From NCBI GenBank assembly GCA_051881315.1, contig JBJEPQ010000036.1, positions 25,710 to 89,709 of the forward strand: 64,000 nt of DNA, read 5' to 3'. Position numbers and translations under genes: made by a program. The stretch's first letter is position 1, and each line of letters begins with the position of its first letter. The notes below the pieces were generated by a model. That model was not told the DNA's origin and made no database searches. It saw only the letters and a program-made list of their open reading frames with translations. The stretch comes from CAG-488 sp051881315. GTDB lineage: Bacteria; Bacillota; Clostridia; Oscillospirales; Acutalibacteraceae. Shown here one piece after another: positions 41,010-50,729 of this stretch.

Positions 41010-42062
41010 TCAGACAATATATTTTTTCAGAACGGGTATATGATTCAGTATTGCCGAAACTATGGTTGAAATAATAACTGTTGAAATCAGGGCGATGAAA
41101 AAAATCAAAATATACGGAAGGTCGAGCTTGATTATATCAAGGCGTTTAAACGTGTTGAAGACAAATATATGACAAAGATATACTCCGAAAGAATACTTCG
41201 ATAAAGCGGCAATGGCACGTTTCTTCTTTTCCGAAAAAGAACGTTTTTCGCAGGCATGTTGGACGAAAATAAATATTGAGCACGAAGAAAACAGGGTAGT
41301 GGGTAAAAGATAATTCAAAAATTTAATTTGAGTGCTCATCGAGCTGAATGAGGAATATACCGTGGCAAGAGCGGAAAAGGCAATGCTCAAAAAGCCAAGG
41401 ATATAAACAGAAATTCTGAATTTTTTGCTCAAAGGGTATTTATTCAGATAATATCCGAGAATATAAAATCCGCTGTATCCTATTGCGTCTGATATTCTGA
41501 ACCCTTCAAAAAATTCAAATATTGTATCTCCGATAAATGGAATCAATTTTGTAAAATTTGCAAACAGACAGAAAACAAACCATATTGCGAGAAAATATTC
41601 GGTCAGCTTTTTATCATCAACGATTTTACGAAGTATTGGTGTGACTATATACAAACCGGCGATCATAAACAAAAACCAAAGATGATATTCACCTTTAATA
41701 ATTCTTAAAATAAAATCTCGGGTTGAAAAACTGATTTCGGGATTTGTCGGTATGCTGTTGAACAGCGCATAAAGAAAAGACCAGAAAACAAACGAGGTGA
41801 AAATATGCAGAATATTTTTTGAATACAAATTTTTAATCCCTCTGTCCTTTTCGGGTGAGAGCATAAACATTCCGGAAATCATAATGAAAACGGGCACTGA
41901 AAAGCGAAAAACGCTGTCAAGACAGGCAAATACCGCCCAGCTTACTGTTTTTATCGGAATGTGTCGCCAAAAAAGCGAAACGGAATGGATAACCAATACT
42001 CCGAAAATTGAAACAATTCTGAGAATATCGGCATATATCAATCTTTCTTTCTTTTCCATCAT
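41010..42062 (-). CDS. Acyltransferase-3 family membrane O-acyltransferase
   Basis: The protein of about 350 residues has ten or so membrane spans and the family opening YADILRIVSIFGVLVIHS with the catalytic-region His, plus a YLCHIFVFN segment late in the chain. Such enzymes O-acetylate cell-wall polysaccharide, teichoic acid or exported glycans. Two ATGs stand side by side (42062 and 42059), and the second has better spacing from GAGGAG. It is 13 bases behind the small 42369 gene and probably shares its transcript. Confidence 0.88.
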   Translation of the reverse strand: MMEKKERLIYADILRIVSIFGVLVIHSVSLFWRHIPIKTVSWAVFACLDSVFRFSVPVFIMISGMFMLSPEKDRGIKNLYSKNILHIFTSFVFWSFLYALFNSIPTNPEISFSTRDFILRIIKGEYHLWFLFMIAGLYIVTPILRKIVDDKKLTEYFLAIWFVFCLFANFTKLIPFIGDTIFEFFEGFRISDAIGYSGFYILGYYLNKYPLSKKFRISVYILGFLSIAFSALATVYSSFSSMSTQIKFLNYLLPTTLFSSCSIFIFVQHACEKRSFSEKKKRAIAALSKYSFGVYLCHIFVFNTFKRLDIIKLDLPYILIFFIALISTVIISTIVSAILNHIPVLKKYIV

Positions 42063-42075
42063 AAACTCCTCGTCA

Positions 42076-42369
42076 TTACTGATCGTTCAGAATAAATTCA
42101 ATCTGCCGCACAGCGTCCCTCAGCTTGGCAAAGCCCGATTGAGGGTTGCGGTCAACGGCAGTGATTATCAGGTCGAGATCCTCAAGCGAATACATAAATC
42201 GTTTTGCCGCAGCAAGATTATTCCGCCTGACGGCGCAGATGTCAGCCATCTGCTTTTCGGTAAGAAGGTCAACGCTTTTGCAGTTTTGTTTTATCGCTTC
42301 ATCAATAACGTTTTCGGGAAAAAGAATGTATCCCTGAATTTGTGAAGCTAAATCCTTTTTAAAACTCAT
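42076..42369 (-). CDS. Small helical protein of unknown function
   Basis: This 97-residue protein is predicted largely helical, with no signal or membrane segment. The pattern VRRNNLAAAKRFMYSLEDLDLII in the middle suggests a small helical bundle. I do not recognise a family. There is no clear ribosome site before ATG 42369. It is read into the acyltransferase gene. Real coding is supported by length, composition and close spacing. Confidence 0.55.
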   Translation of the reverse strand: MSFKKDLASQIQGYILFPENVIDEAIKQNCKSVDLLTEKQMADICAVRRNNLAAAKRFMYSLEDLDLIITAVDRNPQSGFAKLRDAVRQIEFILNDQ

Positions 42370-42382
42370 TTTATAAAAGCAC

Positions 42383-42413
42383 AGGCTGCTGCATTGTTAA
42401 AATGCAACAGCCT
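42383..42413 (-). terminator. Terminator of the alpha-mannosidase gene
   Basis: AGGCTGCTGCATT pairs with AATGCAACAGCCT with one mismatch. On the minus strand it runs into GTGCTTTTAT. The stem resembles the one at 19376. Confidence 0.7.
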
Positions 42414-42425
42414 TTTGGTATCGGT

Positions 42426-45400
42426 TTATTTGATCTTTACCTTATAGTTCTTGATCTCAAACGGTGTTGCGTGGAAGCTGATGGTGTCGCCGTCAAAATC
42501 AACGGGAACATCGTTTCTCTCAATAAGGTCGCACTCTGCGGCATAGGTGAGGGGAGCGAAGAACTTAACGCTTGCGTCAACGCTTCTGCCTTTCTTCTCA
42601 ACCATACGGATGATGTATGCGTCCTCCTCCTCGCACTTCTTGACAGCCTCAAGAGTCATGCTGTCGCTTGTGAGGGTGATGAAAGAATTGTCTGCGCCCA
42701 TTTCGCCCTCGGACTTGATGTCCACGGGAACGAGAGGATGGTTGATCTCAAGACCTCTTTCAAGAGTCTTTGCTTTCTTCCAGGTTTCCGCATGAGGATA
42801 GAGAGAGTAGGTGAAGTAGTGCTCGCCTCTGTCGGATGTCGGATCGGGCTTGATCGGAGCCTTGAGCAGGGTGAGGATCATCTTGTGCTCATTGACCTCG
42901 TGACCGTACTTGCAGTCGTTGAGGAGGGAAACGCCGTAATCCTCATCGGACATATCAATCCAGTTGTGAGCGTTGACCTCAAACTTGGCCTTGTCATACG
43001 GATTGTATCTGTAAGAACAGCACTCCATTGTGGCGTAGGCAATATCTCTTGTGTAGTTCTTCGTCTGAAGATCAACGTCAAAGAATACCTTGAGGAGCTT
43101 CTGATCCTCGTGCCAGCTGATATGGGTGTCAAAGTCAATTCTGTCAAGGTCGTTGTAGATAATAATGTTCTGCTCAATCTTTGACTTGAGAACATCTTTC
43201 TCAATGGAAATCATCGTGTAAACGTCGCCCTTGACGATATCCTTGACTATGCCGTCTTTAAGCTCAAATTCACGGTCAACATAGGTTGCAACGATATCCC
43301 ATGCGTCATATCCGCCGGGCATATCCTCAAAGAGTCTGAAATCGTTGCCCTTGCCGCCCTTTGAAATGACCTCACGGTTGTTCTTCTTATCAAAGATCGA
43401 AATAAGAGTAGCATTGTCATCAAGGACGAGCTTAAAGCTGTCATTTTCGATCTCCTTGCCGTTGGTCTCGTCATATGCGGGAGCTTTTGCGGCAGGCATC
43501 TTGTAATATACCTTGTAGCCGACGGCAGGAATATCCTTGGCAACGAAAACAAGCTTCTTTTCTCCGTTCGGCTTGGTGTAAGCCTGTACGGGAACCTTGC
43601 TGCCGTTCTCGTCGAAGATGTCAACCTCCTGATAGTCAAGCTCAACCTTGGTTGTAGCGTTGTTTGCAAGGGAGTTGAAAAGAGCGAACGGCTTGCCGAT
43701 ATTCTTATCGTATCCGATATGCTCGGCGATTATAGCAAGAGCCTCGTTACGGATTCTTTCACCTGTTTCGATAACCTCATCATAGATGCTCATGAGCTTG
43801 CCGAAAACCTCGGTGATGTGAGTTCCGGGAAGTGAATCGTGGAACTGATTTGTAAGGATCTTTCTCCATGCAAGCGAAAGCTCCTCTGTCGGATATTCGT
43901 AGCCGTAGCTCTCTGCGATAACGGCGTACATTTCAGCTTCTCTGTAAAGGTTCTCACAGTAGCGGTTAGCCTTTTTGAGAGCAGCCTTTGTGGTGTGAAC
44001 ACCGCGGTGCTCCTCAAGGTAAAGCTCGTCCTTCCAGGTGACGATCTTGTCGCCTGCGGCAATGGCTTTCTGTCTCATATTTTCAAGGGATTCCTCGATC
44101 TTGCAAGCCTTAGTCTCGGGAAGACCGGGGAAGTTCTTATATCTCTTGACATATTCGAGCATCTCGTTGTCAACTCCGCCGCCGCCGTCGCCCCAGCCGT
44201 AGCAGTACATTGACTCGCCGATGGTGTCCTTATCGGAATACTTAACCCAGTTTGTCTTGAGTGAGTCGGGCTCCATTGAGCCGATGAAATGAGTCGGGGG
44301 AACAGCTGCAAATACCTTCGATCCGTCGGGACCCTCCCACCAGAAGGAGTTGTAAAGCCACGGATTTGTGTCGTTCCAGATACCCATTTTGTGAGTGACG
44401 AAGTATTCCATTCCTGCCTTTTTCATAATCTGAGGCATACAGTAGCTGTTGCCGAATACGTCGGGAAGCCAGCAGGTCTTGGGCGTTACGCCGAACCACT
44501 TCTCGGCATAGCGGACGCCGTGGAGGAACTGACGGACAAAGGACTCGCCCGAAATAATATTACAGTCAGGCTCAACCCACATTCCGCCGATGTATTCCCA
44601 TCTGCCTTCCTTAACTCTCTGCTGAACCTGCTCGAAGATGTTGGGATAATGAATTCTCATTTCCTCATACATTCCTGCCTGGCTCTGGGAGAAGATGAAG
44701 TCGGGATACTGCTCCATAAGACGGAGCATAGTTGCGTGAGTTCTGCCGACCTTGCGGACGAACTCCTTGTATGCCCACATATAAACCATATCAAGGTGTG
44801 AGTTGCCGATAAGATCGAGCTTGCCCATACACTTGTAGTTGGGATTGTTGTAAATTCTGTCATAAAGAACCTTTTTGCACATTCTCAGCTTTGCCTTGAA
44901 TACGTCAAAATCAGGCTCGTCAAAGTCAACGTACTGGAAAGCCTCTTTAAGCGATTCTCTGATAAGGGTTGCGTAGTCGTTGCCCATACCCGGCATAAAG
45001 AGGGCATTATATACAGCCTTGATATCCCAGTAAATCTCGTTTACCTCATCGTCGGTCGTTGCGATGAAGGAACACTCAAGCTTTTTGAGAGTGCTTTCGT
45101 TTGAATGCCATACAAAGTATGATTCAATGTCGATATCGTATGTATCTCCTGCCTTGGCGCAGTCGGTAAGCACAACTGCGTTACGGAAAGGATCAAGTCC
45201 CTGGAAAGGCACTCCGTTTACGGAAACGAGGGAGTCGCCGCCGAAATAAACGTAAAGAGTGACCTTTTTGCCGTCAAATCTTTCGGGAATGGTGATCTTG
45301 TTCTTGAAGAAGGCACTGAGACCGTTGCCGCCCCAGTAGCCGCCGACGTCGAGATCCTTCCAGCCGTCATAAAGATATTCGTAGTCTCCGATATCCTTGT

Positions 45401-45602
45401 AAATGCACTCACGCATCTTCCACGGTGCGGTGTTTTCAAAGTCGGTATATATTCTCTTTTTAAGCGCCTTGAGCTTGATTTCTACAAGCTCGTCAAAGGC
45501 GAAAATACCTCTCTGCTTATTCTTGATAAGTCCTCGCCATGTGTCAATATGAGCTTCCATACCCTCGACTGAGGGGACGGTCTTTTTCTCATTTTCTGCC
45601 AT
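42426..45602 (-). CDS. Alpha-mannosidase, glycoside hydrolase family 38
   Basis: The 1058-residue cytoplasmic enzyme hydrolyses alpha-mannosides from glycans. There is no signal peptide. The GH38 catalytic domain starts near residue 262, with zinc ligands His269 and Asp271 in NSHLDMVYMW and the nucleophile Asp381 in WLPDVFGNS. The C-terminal half is the usual mannosidase beta-sandwich region. The motif after HLD is MVYMW where many relatives have AWLW. ATG 45602 follows AAGGAGC, with promoter and terminator of its own. It would act on mannose-bearing oligosaccharides taken up by the cell; no transporter is adjacent. Confidence 0.93.
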   Translation of the reverse strand: MAENEKKTVPSVEGMEAHIDTWRGLIKNKQRGIFAFDELVEIKLKALKKRIYTDFENTAPWKMRECIYKDIGDYEYLYDGWKDLDVGGYWGGNGLSAFFKNKITIPERFDGKKVTLYVYFGGDSLVSVNGVPFQGLDPFRNAVVLTDCAKAGDTYDIDIESYFVWHSNESTLKKLECSFIATTDDEVNEIYWDIKAVYNALFMPGMGNDYATLIRESLKEAFQYVDFDEPDFDVFKAKLRMCKKVLYDRIYNNPNYKCMGKLDLIGNSHLDMVYMWAYKEFVRKVGRTHATMLRLMEQYPDFIFSQSQAGMYEEMRIHYPNIFEQVQQRVKEGRWEYIGGMWVEPDCNIISGESFVRQFLHGVRYAEKWFGVTPKTCWLPDVFGNSYCMPQIMKKAGMEYFVTHKMGIWNDTNPWLYNSFWWEGPDGSKVFAAVPPTHFIGSMEPDSLKTNWVKYSDKDTIGESMYCYGWGDGGGGVDNEMLEYVKRYKNFPGLPETKACKIEESLENMRQKAIAAGDKIVTWKDELYLEEHRGVHTTKAALKKANRYCENLYREAEMYAVIAESYGYEYPTEELSLAWRKILTNQFHDSLPGTHITEVFGKLMSIYDEVIETGERIRNEALAIIAEHIGYDKNIGKPFALFNSLANNATTKVELDYQEVDIFDENGSKVPVQAYTKPNGEKKLVFVAKDIPAVGYKVYYKMPAAKAPAYDETNGKEIENDSFKLVLDDNATLISIFDKKNNREVISKGGKGNDFRLFEDMPGGYDAWDIVATYVDREFELKDGIVKDIVKGDVYTMISIEKDVLKSKIEQNIIIYNDLDRIDFDTHISWHEDQKLLKVFFDVDLQTKNYTRDIAYATMECCSYRYNPYDKAKFEVNAHNWIDMSDEDYGVSLLNDCKYGHEVNEHKMILTLLKAPIKPDPTSDRGEHYFTYSLYPHAETWKKAKTLERGLEINHPLVPVDIKSEGEMGADNSFITLTSDSMTLEAVKKCEEEDAYIIRMVEKKGRSVDASVKFFAPLTYAAECDLIERNDVPVDFDGDTISFHATPFEIKNYKVKIK

Positions 45603-45654
45603 TTTTTCAGCTCCTTTTGATGAAATTGCCAGCCGAGTTGACTGAAACCGATTT

Positions 45655-45683
45655 ATTATACCATTTATAAAAATTTATTTCAA
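45655..45683 (-). promoter_or_regulatory. Promoter of the alpha-mannosidase gene
   Basis: On the minus strand TTGAAA (45683-45678), a 17-base spacer and TATAAT (45660-45655). Confidence 0.8.
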
Positions 45684-45713
45684 TAAAATGCGGTAAATTA
45701 CTTCAAAATTTTA

Positions 45714-45727
45714 TGATAACGCTTGTA
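45714..45727. promoter_or_regulatory. LacI/CcpA-type operator candidate
   Basis: TGATAACGCTTGTA is an imperfect palindrome around a central CG and matches about 10 of 14 positions of the cre-type consensus. It lies 31 bases upstream of the mannosidase -35 box, between that promoter and the terminator of the next gene. Confidence 0.35.
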
Positions 45728-45732
45728 CCCAA

Positions 45733-45776
45733 GAAAAAAGCAAGACCTGCACAGGTCAGCCCGATGCAGGTCTTGC
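45733..45776 (-). terminator. Terminator of the 45821 surface-protein gene
   Basis: GCAAGACCTGCA pairs perfectly with TGCAGGTCTTGC, and the minus strand continues TTTTTT. It lies past the longer, frame-corrected end of the gene. Confidence 0.88.
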
Positions 45777-45820
45777 GGATTTATTATAGTTTTTGCTGAG
45801 TGTGACAGCCTGATGTACTG

Positions 45821-47117
45821 TTATGAAATATTAGATGAAATGAAGTCTATCAGAACTGCAACAAGTGCCTTGAATAATTTGATGCTGATGTCAACAAAAT
45901 CCTTGAGCAATTTGATTAAGCTGTCGTCTTCATCCTCGGAAGGATCGGTCGGGTCTGTCGGATCGGGATCGTCCGGCTCGCCGAGAGGGGGGAATAACAA
46001 CGCTGTCTTTATCGGCGATTTCAGTTACGCCGTTTGCGTCCTCAAACAAGTGCTGACAGTCCTCGCAGACGTAATATTCTGTGTTGCCTGTTTCAGTAGC
46101 GGTCGCATCCTTTGCGGGAACGAACGAAAGGCTGTGGTTGCCGCTGTCAAGATCGCCGTATTCCGCGTCGCAAAACTCGCAGAAAGCCTTGCTTGTGCAG
46201 GTAGCTGTTCCGCCGGAGTGCTTAGCCTGATCCTGAATCTCTTTGCAGTCGCCGTTCTGACAATTATGCCAGTGGTAGGTATCGTCATAATCCCAATCGC
46301 CTGTAAAGTCGTGGTCATGTGTCTCAACAAGCGTCACCGTAAAGGTTGCGCCCGACTTTGTTGCAAAGTCAAAGCCGGAAAGGTCAAGTCTGATCGTCAC
46401 ATCGGTAAGCTCGTAGGGTGCAGTGAATGTTATGTTGCTGCCATTGTACGTTGCTTCCGATTCAACACCTGAAGCACTGTAAGTGCCGCCGAAACTATCA
46501 TTCCAGGAGCTGTTTATAGCGAACTTAAATTCATAATTATTAATCTTAGTATTGTAATATGGTTCATATTTTTCAAGTTTAGTATAAGTAATTTCATATA
46601 CCTTAGGTTCAATCTCCGTCATTTGGTTTGCATATGCACCGGGATCCCATTGTACGCCGAGCCAGCATGGATCTTCGGGGTCGCCGTTTCCGACGACGGT
46701 TACCGAATCAACAACGAGGTCTGTGCTGAATTCAACACCTGTACCCGTAACGGTGATTTCGTGTGTTGCGGAATCAAAGGTGATTGTTACATCACAAACG
46801 GAAACCACATTGAAGGTAACGTTATAGTTTCCATCTGCGCCGTACCAGGTTTGGGTACCGTCGTTGAAATTTTCGACAACCTTGAATGTGTAGCCATTCT
46901 TAACCGCTACATTGGTATATACCTTTATGTATGTACCGTCTCCGTTTGCTGTCATAACGTTTCCTTCGTTTCCGTCGGGAGAGCCTTCCCAGTTTCTTTC
47001 GCAGAGTTCACTAGATCCTGCCACAACATATGTCGGATCGGATGCAAATGCCATAGTCGGCACTAATGTAAGCATCATACAAAGGGCAAGCGCTATGCTT
47101 AAAATTCTTTTTTTCAT
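45821..47117 (-). CDS. Exported carbohydrate-binding protein interrupted by a C6 frameshift near its C-terminus
   Basis: The uninterrupted frame (47117 to 45930, 395 residues) has a signal peptide (MKKRILSIALALCMM) and an X25-type starch-binding-like module (about 29-128). A second related module (about 130-265) and two Cys/His modules follow, then a short Arg-rich end (SRRAGRSRSDRPDRS). That end is probably an artefact of a run of six C at about 45987-45992. With five C the frame continues PPLGEPDDP, a Pro/Asp/Thr linker and LLKDFVDISIKLFKALVAVL to a stop at 45821-45823, just as in the paralogue at 51178. The terminator lies beyond the corrected stop. No catalytic domain is seen; it probably binds alpha-glucan. 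Confidence 0.78.
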
Positions 47118-47164
47118 TGCAGTTTCCTCCTAAGAGAATATTTTTGATTTTGACTTATTCTGTA

Positions 47165-47187
47165 GGCTCCCTTGTGTAAAGGTAGGC
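47165..47187. repeat. Fragment of the two-hairpin dispersed repeat
   Basis: GGCTCCCTTGTGTAAAGG matches the first arm of copy C at 29896-29933; the second hairpin and tail are absent. It lies between two surface-protein genes. Confidence 0.5.
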
Positions 47188-47213
47188 TTTTTTCGGTTGC
47201 GTTTCATAACAAA

Positions 47214-50200
47214 TTATGAAATAAGAGCCGCAAATAACATTATTATAATCGCAACAAGATCCTTGAACAGTCTTACGCAGATTTTACCGAGAGCCCTGAG
47301 CCATTGAATGAAGTAGCTTAACAGATCTTCGGACTGTTCCGGCTCTTCAACGATGGGGATAATCACGCTGTCTTTATCGGTGATCTCCGTTTCGCCGTTT
47401 GCGTCCTCAAACAAACGTTGGCAGTCCTCGCAGACGTAATATGCAATGCTGCCTGTTTCCGTTGAAGTCGCTTCCTTTGCAGGAACGAGCGTGAGTCTGT
47501 GATTGTGGCTGTCAAGCTCGCCGTATTCAGCACCGCAGTAATCACATTTTGCCTTGCTGATGCAGGTAGCTGTTCCGCCTCTGTGTCCGTCATTTACCGT
47601 TACAATCATTTCCTCGGAAACATTTCCGTCCTTGTCTGTGACAACGATAACTTGCTCGCCCTCGGCAGGGAAGAGGGTGTAACGGTTATTCTCGTCGAGG
47701 TCAATGGGATTGCCGTTCACGGTTACGCTTGCAATGTTTTCCTCAATAACGGTAAACGTCTGTGCAGAGCAATAAGTCTTGCCGTTTTCAAGACCTGTGA
47801 TAACGGGAATTGTAATATCCTTCCACTGCGCAACAAGAATAACGCTTGTTTCATTCACCGCAAGGTCGGAATATTTGGTGTCGGCAGTTACGGTCTCATC
47901 TGCGCATTTCCAGCCGATAAATTCATAACCGTCTCTTGTGGGAGCGGTAACATTGTCGAGAACCTTATCGCTCCATTTTACACCTGTACGGATGCCGGGA
48001 GTTGAGCCGTCGTTCAGATCGTAAGTTACTCTGTAATTACGGTCGACAATATTCCTCTTGTATCCGCAGGAGCACTCCTCCCAGCGATATTCATTGTCCT
48101 GCTTGTTGCTGAATGAGTGTAACTCAATATTGTGCTTGACATCACAGCCTTCAACTGAGCAAATCTGCCAGTGATTTGTTCCGTCCCGGTCATAGCTATA
48201 TACAGTCGAGCAATCAACAAATGCGCCGTCATAGTGATAGCAGGTTTCTGCGTCGCCTACCTTGATGACATGGTGCTTGCCTGTGATATATGCGTACAGA
48301 TTTGTGTCGCCGCTGTCTACTGCCGAATGATTTGAAGGCTTGTATTCTTCGCCGTCAATATAGACCGTAGCTCCGTTTTCGTTGGAAACTGTCTTTAGGT
48401 AAACATCTTCACCTTTGTTGTTTTTGGGGGTTACCGCTACCGAAGAACCGTAAAGGTTAAATCCGCCTCCGATGGCAGGTCCGTTTTGGGTGTCCGGATT
48501 TTTAAAAGTAATTTTTACGGAGCCGCCGTCAATTATGATGTTTTTACCTTCTCCGGGTTCGTTGTTGGGGTTATTTAGGTCATAATTGCTGCCGCCGCCG
48601 ATACCTGTTCCTCTGTATCCTGCGATAATGCTTACAGTGCTGTTTTCTATTTTTATATCACTGCCGTCGCCGAAAATTCCGCCGCCGATGCCTGCAACTC
48701 TCTCACCGCCTGTTACAGAGATTTCACTGTCCGATATAGTTATGTTACTGCCGGCTCCATAGCAACCGCCGCCGATTCCTGCGCCGAAAGAAGCGCCGAT
48801 TGCGGTGACTTTGCCGCCCGATACGGTGATATAACTGCCGGAACCATTATAGCAGCCGCCGATGCCTGCGCCGGCGTATCCGCCGTTTGCTTTAACCTCG
48901 CCGCCTGATACGGTGATATAACTGCCGTCTCCTTCGTAGCCGCCGCCTATACCTGCGCCGTAGCTGTCGGAGGATGCGGTGACTTTGCCGCCTGATATAG
49001 TGATATTGCTGCCGGTTCCGTTGTTACCTCCGCCTATACCTGCGCCGTAACTGTTGGAGACTGCGGTGACTTCGCCGCCTGATATAGTGATATTGCTGCC
49101 GGCTTTTTGGTAGCCGCCGCCGATGCCTGCGCCGGTGTATATGCTGGTTGCGATAACCTCGCCGTCGGATATAGTGATATTGCTGCCGGTTCCGCCGCTG
49201 CCGCCGCCTATTCCTGCGCCGCCTTCTCCGCCTGTTGCGGTTACTTTGCCGCCTGATATGGTGATGTTACTGCCGGTTCCGTTGCTGCCGCCGCCGATGC
49301 CTGCGCCGTTCTTACCGCCGTTTGCGATAACTTCTCCGCCGGATATGGTGATATCCTTGCCGGCACCCTTGTAGCCGCCGCCGATGCCTGCGCCGCCCCA
49401 GCTGCTTTTGGCTGTAATATTACCGCCTTTGATTGTGATTTTATTACCCGAGCCGTTCTTTGCTCCGCCTATTCCTGCGGCACTGCCGTTTGCAAATATT
49501 GTACCGCTTTCTATTATGATGTTTGCACAGCTCTTTGAGCTGTCATAAGCCGCGCCGATGCCCGTGCCGTCGTTGCCGCCGTATGCGTTAAGCTTTCCGC
49601 TGCCCTTGATTGTCAGCGTGCCTATGGTGTCGCCTGTACCGCTTTTTTCAAGTCCTGCACGGGAAACACCGCTTTTCAGCGTATTTTCGGTGCCGTCTTT
49701 AAGCGTTACGGTAACGTTTCCCTGGCTGTTTGTCGGAATACAAAATGCCGCAGAACCGCTGGACTTTCCGATTACACCCGTGTCCGCAACATCAATATTT
49801 ACGCCTGCAAGAATGATGTTAGCCGAAACATCCTTTTGGACGGTAATTGTATTGTCGGTCGGGGTGTCCTTGTCGGCATTCTCTATTGTTATTTCTTTAG
49901 ATGAAAGGACGGTCAGCACATCGTCGTCATATGTGTAATCCACACCGTATGTAAGGCTTGAGCCTGTTACCTTTAAATCCTTGACATTAAGATAAGAGTT
50001 GGGATTATAAAGTCCGTTATAAACCGCTGTTATGCGCTTTGGAACAGTAGCGGTATCTGTGTTTATTACCCCGTTATCAATTATCACTTCTTCCTGACTT
50101 TCGTCAGTCATAAAATTACTACCGACCAAAGAAAGTGTAAGACATTCAACATTAAGGTTAACGGTTGTTTCACCTGAGCCGACAACCCTAAATGTGACTG

Positions 50201-50618
50201 TGACAAACGGAACATAGCCTTTGCCGGCAAAGCTGTATAGTTTTAATTTATTCGCATTTCCTGTAATACTACCTTCATTCGAATAGTTACAGACAAGATT
50301 ATCTACCAAAGGCATAAGGATAATATCGTCACCACTCTCATTCATATTAGCTGCATAGTCAAATTCAAGACAGGCAGGGTCATATGATAATGTCCACTGC
50401 AAATCAAGCACATTCTTGCTGCTGTTTATGAAGTAGGTTACTGTTACATATTCTTCACCCTCGGCAACAGTTACCGAGTTTTGGGGGAAGTAGTTTGAAG
50501 TTGCGTTTACTGTAAGTCTTTCAGAGGGATCTGTGGCATAAACTCCTATGCCCGAAACCAACACCGAAGAAATAACAAGCATCAATGTGAGCAAAACGCT
50601 GATTACTTTTTTAAACAT
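47214..50618 (-). CDS. Large exported protein: cohesin-like domain and 29-residue-period beta-helix
   Basis: The 1134-residue protein has a signal peptide (to about residue 29) and a cohesin-like beta-sandwich (about 33-190, with LQWTLSYDPACLEF). A right-handed beta-helix region resembling the Cthe_2159 carbohydrate-binding family runs from about 250 to 770. In it GIGG-type turns recur exactly every 29 residues from 352 to 671. A Cys/His module, one Listeria-Bacteroides (InlB-type) repeat, an Ig-like domain and a second Cys/His module follow. The C-terminal tail is amphipathic (WLRALGKICVRLFKDLVAII). Cthe_2159 relatives bind cellulose or pectic polymers. ATG 50618 follows AGGAGGAG. No sortase signal. 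Confidence 0.8.
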   Translation of the reverse strand: MFKKVISVLLTLMLVISSVLVSGIGVYATDPSERLTVNATSNYFPQNSVTVAEGEEYVTVTYFINSSKNVLDLQWTLSYDPACLEFDYAANMNESGDDIILMPLVDNLVCNYSNEGSITGNANKLKLYSFAGKGYVPFVTVTFRVVGSGETTVNLNVECLTLSLVGSNFMTDESQEEVIIDNGVINTDTATVPKRITAVYNGLYNPNSYLNVKDLKVTGSSLTYGVDYTYDDDVLTVLSSKEITIENADKDTPTDNTITVQKDVSANIILAGVNIDVADTGVIGKSSGSAAFCIPTNSQGNVTVTLKDGTENTLKSGVSRAGLEKSGTGDTIGTLTIKGSGKLNAYGGNDGTGIGAAYDSSKSCANIIIESGTIFANGSAAGIGGAKNGSGNKITIKGGNITAKSSWGGAGIGGGYKGAGKDITISGGEVIANGGKNGAGIGGGSNGTGSNITISGGKVTATGGEGGAGIGGGSGGTGSNITISDGEVIATSIYTGAGIGGGYQKAGSNITISGGEVTAVSNSYGAGIGGGNNGTGSNITISGGKVTASSDSYGAGIGGGYEGDGSYITVSGGEVKANGGYAGAGIGGCYNGSGSYITVSGGKVTAIGASFGAGIGGGCYGAGSNITISDSEISVTGGERVAGIGGGIFGDGSDIKIENSTVSIIAGYRGTGIGGGSNYDLNNPNNEPGEGKNIIIDGGSVKITFKNPDTQNGPAIGGGFNLYGSSVAVTPKNNKGEDVYLKTVSNENGATVYIDGEEYKPSNHSAVDSGDTNLYAYITGKHHVIKVGDAETCYHYDGAFVDCSTVYSYDRDGTNHWQICSVEGCDVKHNIELHSFSNKQDNEYRWEECSCGYKRNIVDRNYRVTYDLNDGSTPGIRTGVKWSDKVLDNVTAPTRDGYEFIGWKCADETVTADTKYSDLAVNETSVILVAQWKDITIPVITGLENGKTYCSAQTFTVIEENIASVTVNGNPIDLDENNRYTLFPAEGEQVIVVTDKDGNVSEEMIVTVNDGHRGGTATCISKAKCDYCGAEYGELDSHNHRLTLVPAKEATSTETGSIAYYVCEDCQRLFEDANGETEITDKDSVIIPIVEEPEQSEDLLSYFIQWLRALGKICVRLFKDLVAIIIMLFAALIS
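48519..49565 (-). repeat. 87-bp coding tandem repeat (about 12 rungs)
   Basis: Twelve in-frame units of exactly 87 bases encode GAGIGGG, six variable residues, SNITISGG, EVTA and a turn. The central copies are very alike. This is repeat DNA within the 47214 gene and a likely site of recombination or assembly error. Confidence 0.8.
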
Positions 50619-50729
50619 TCAATAGCTCCTCCTAATTTGGTTTAATTCTATAATTAACAGAATACTTTTTCGGTTGCTGTAACGGTAATCGTACCGTCGC
50701 TTACAAAGAGAAGTGTAAGCAGAGCAATA

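Noticed and set aside
42076..42369. Four-helix-bundle S23-type intervening protein
   Set aside because: It is about the right length and helical, but the sequence lacks S23 hallmarks; left as unknown.
49123..49374. Proline-rich open frame on the + strand
   Set aside because: It is the antisense shadow of the glycine-rich beta-helix repeats.
48519..49565. Regular 87-base repeats that could suggest a CRISPR array or satellite
   Set aside because: The units are in frame and encode a beta-helix repeat; there are no unique spacers.
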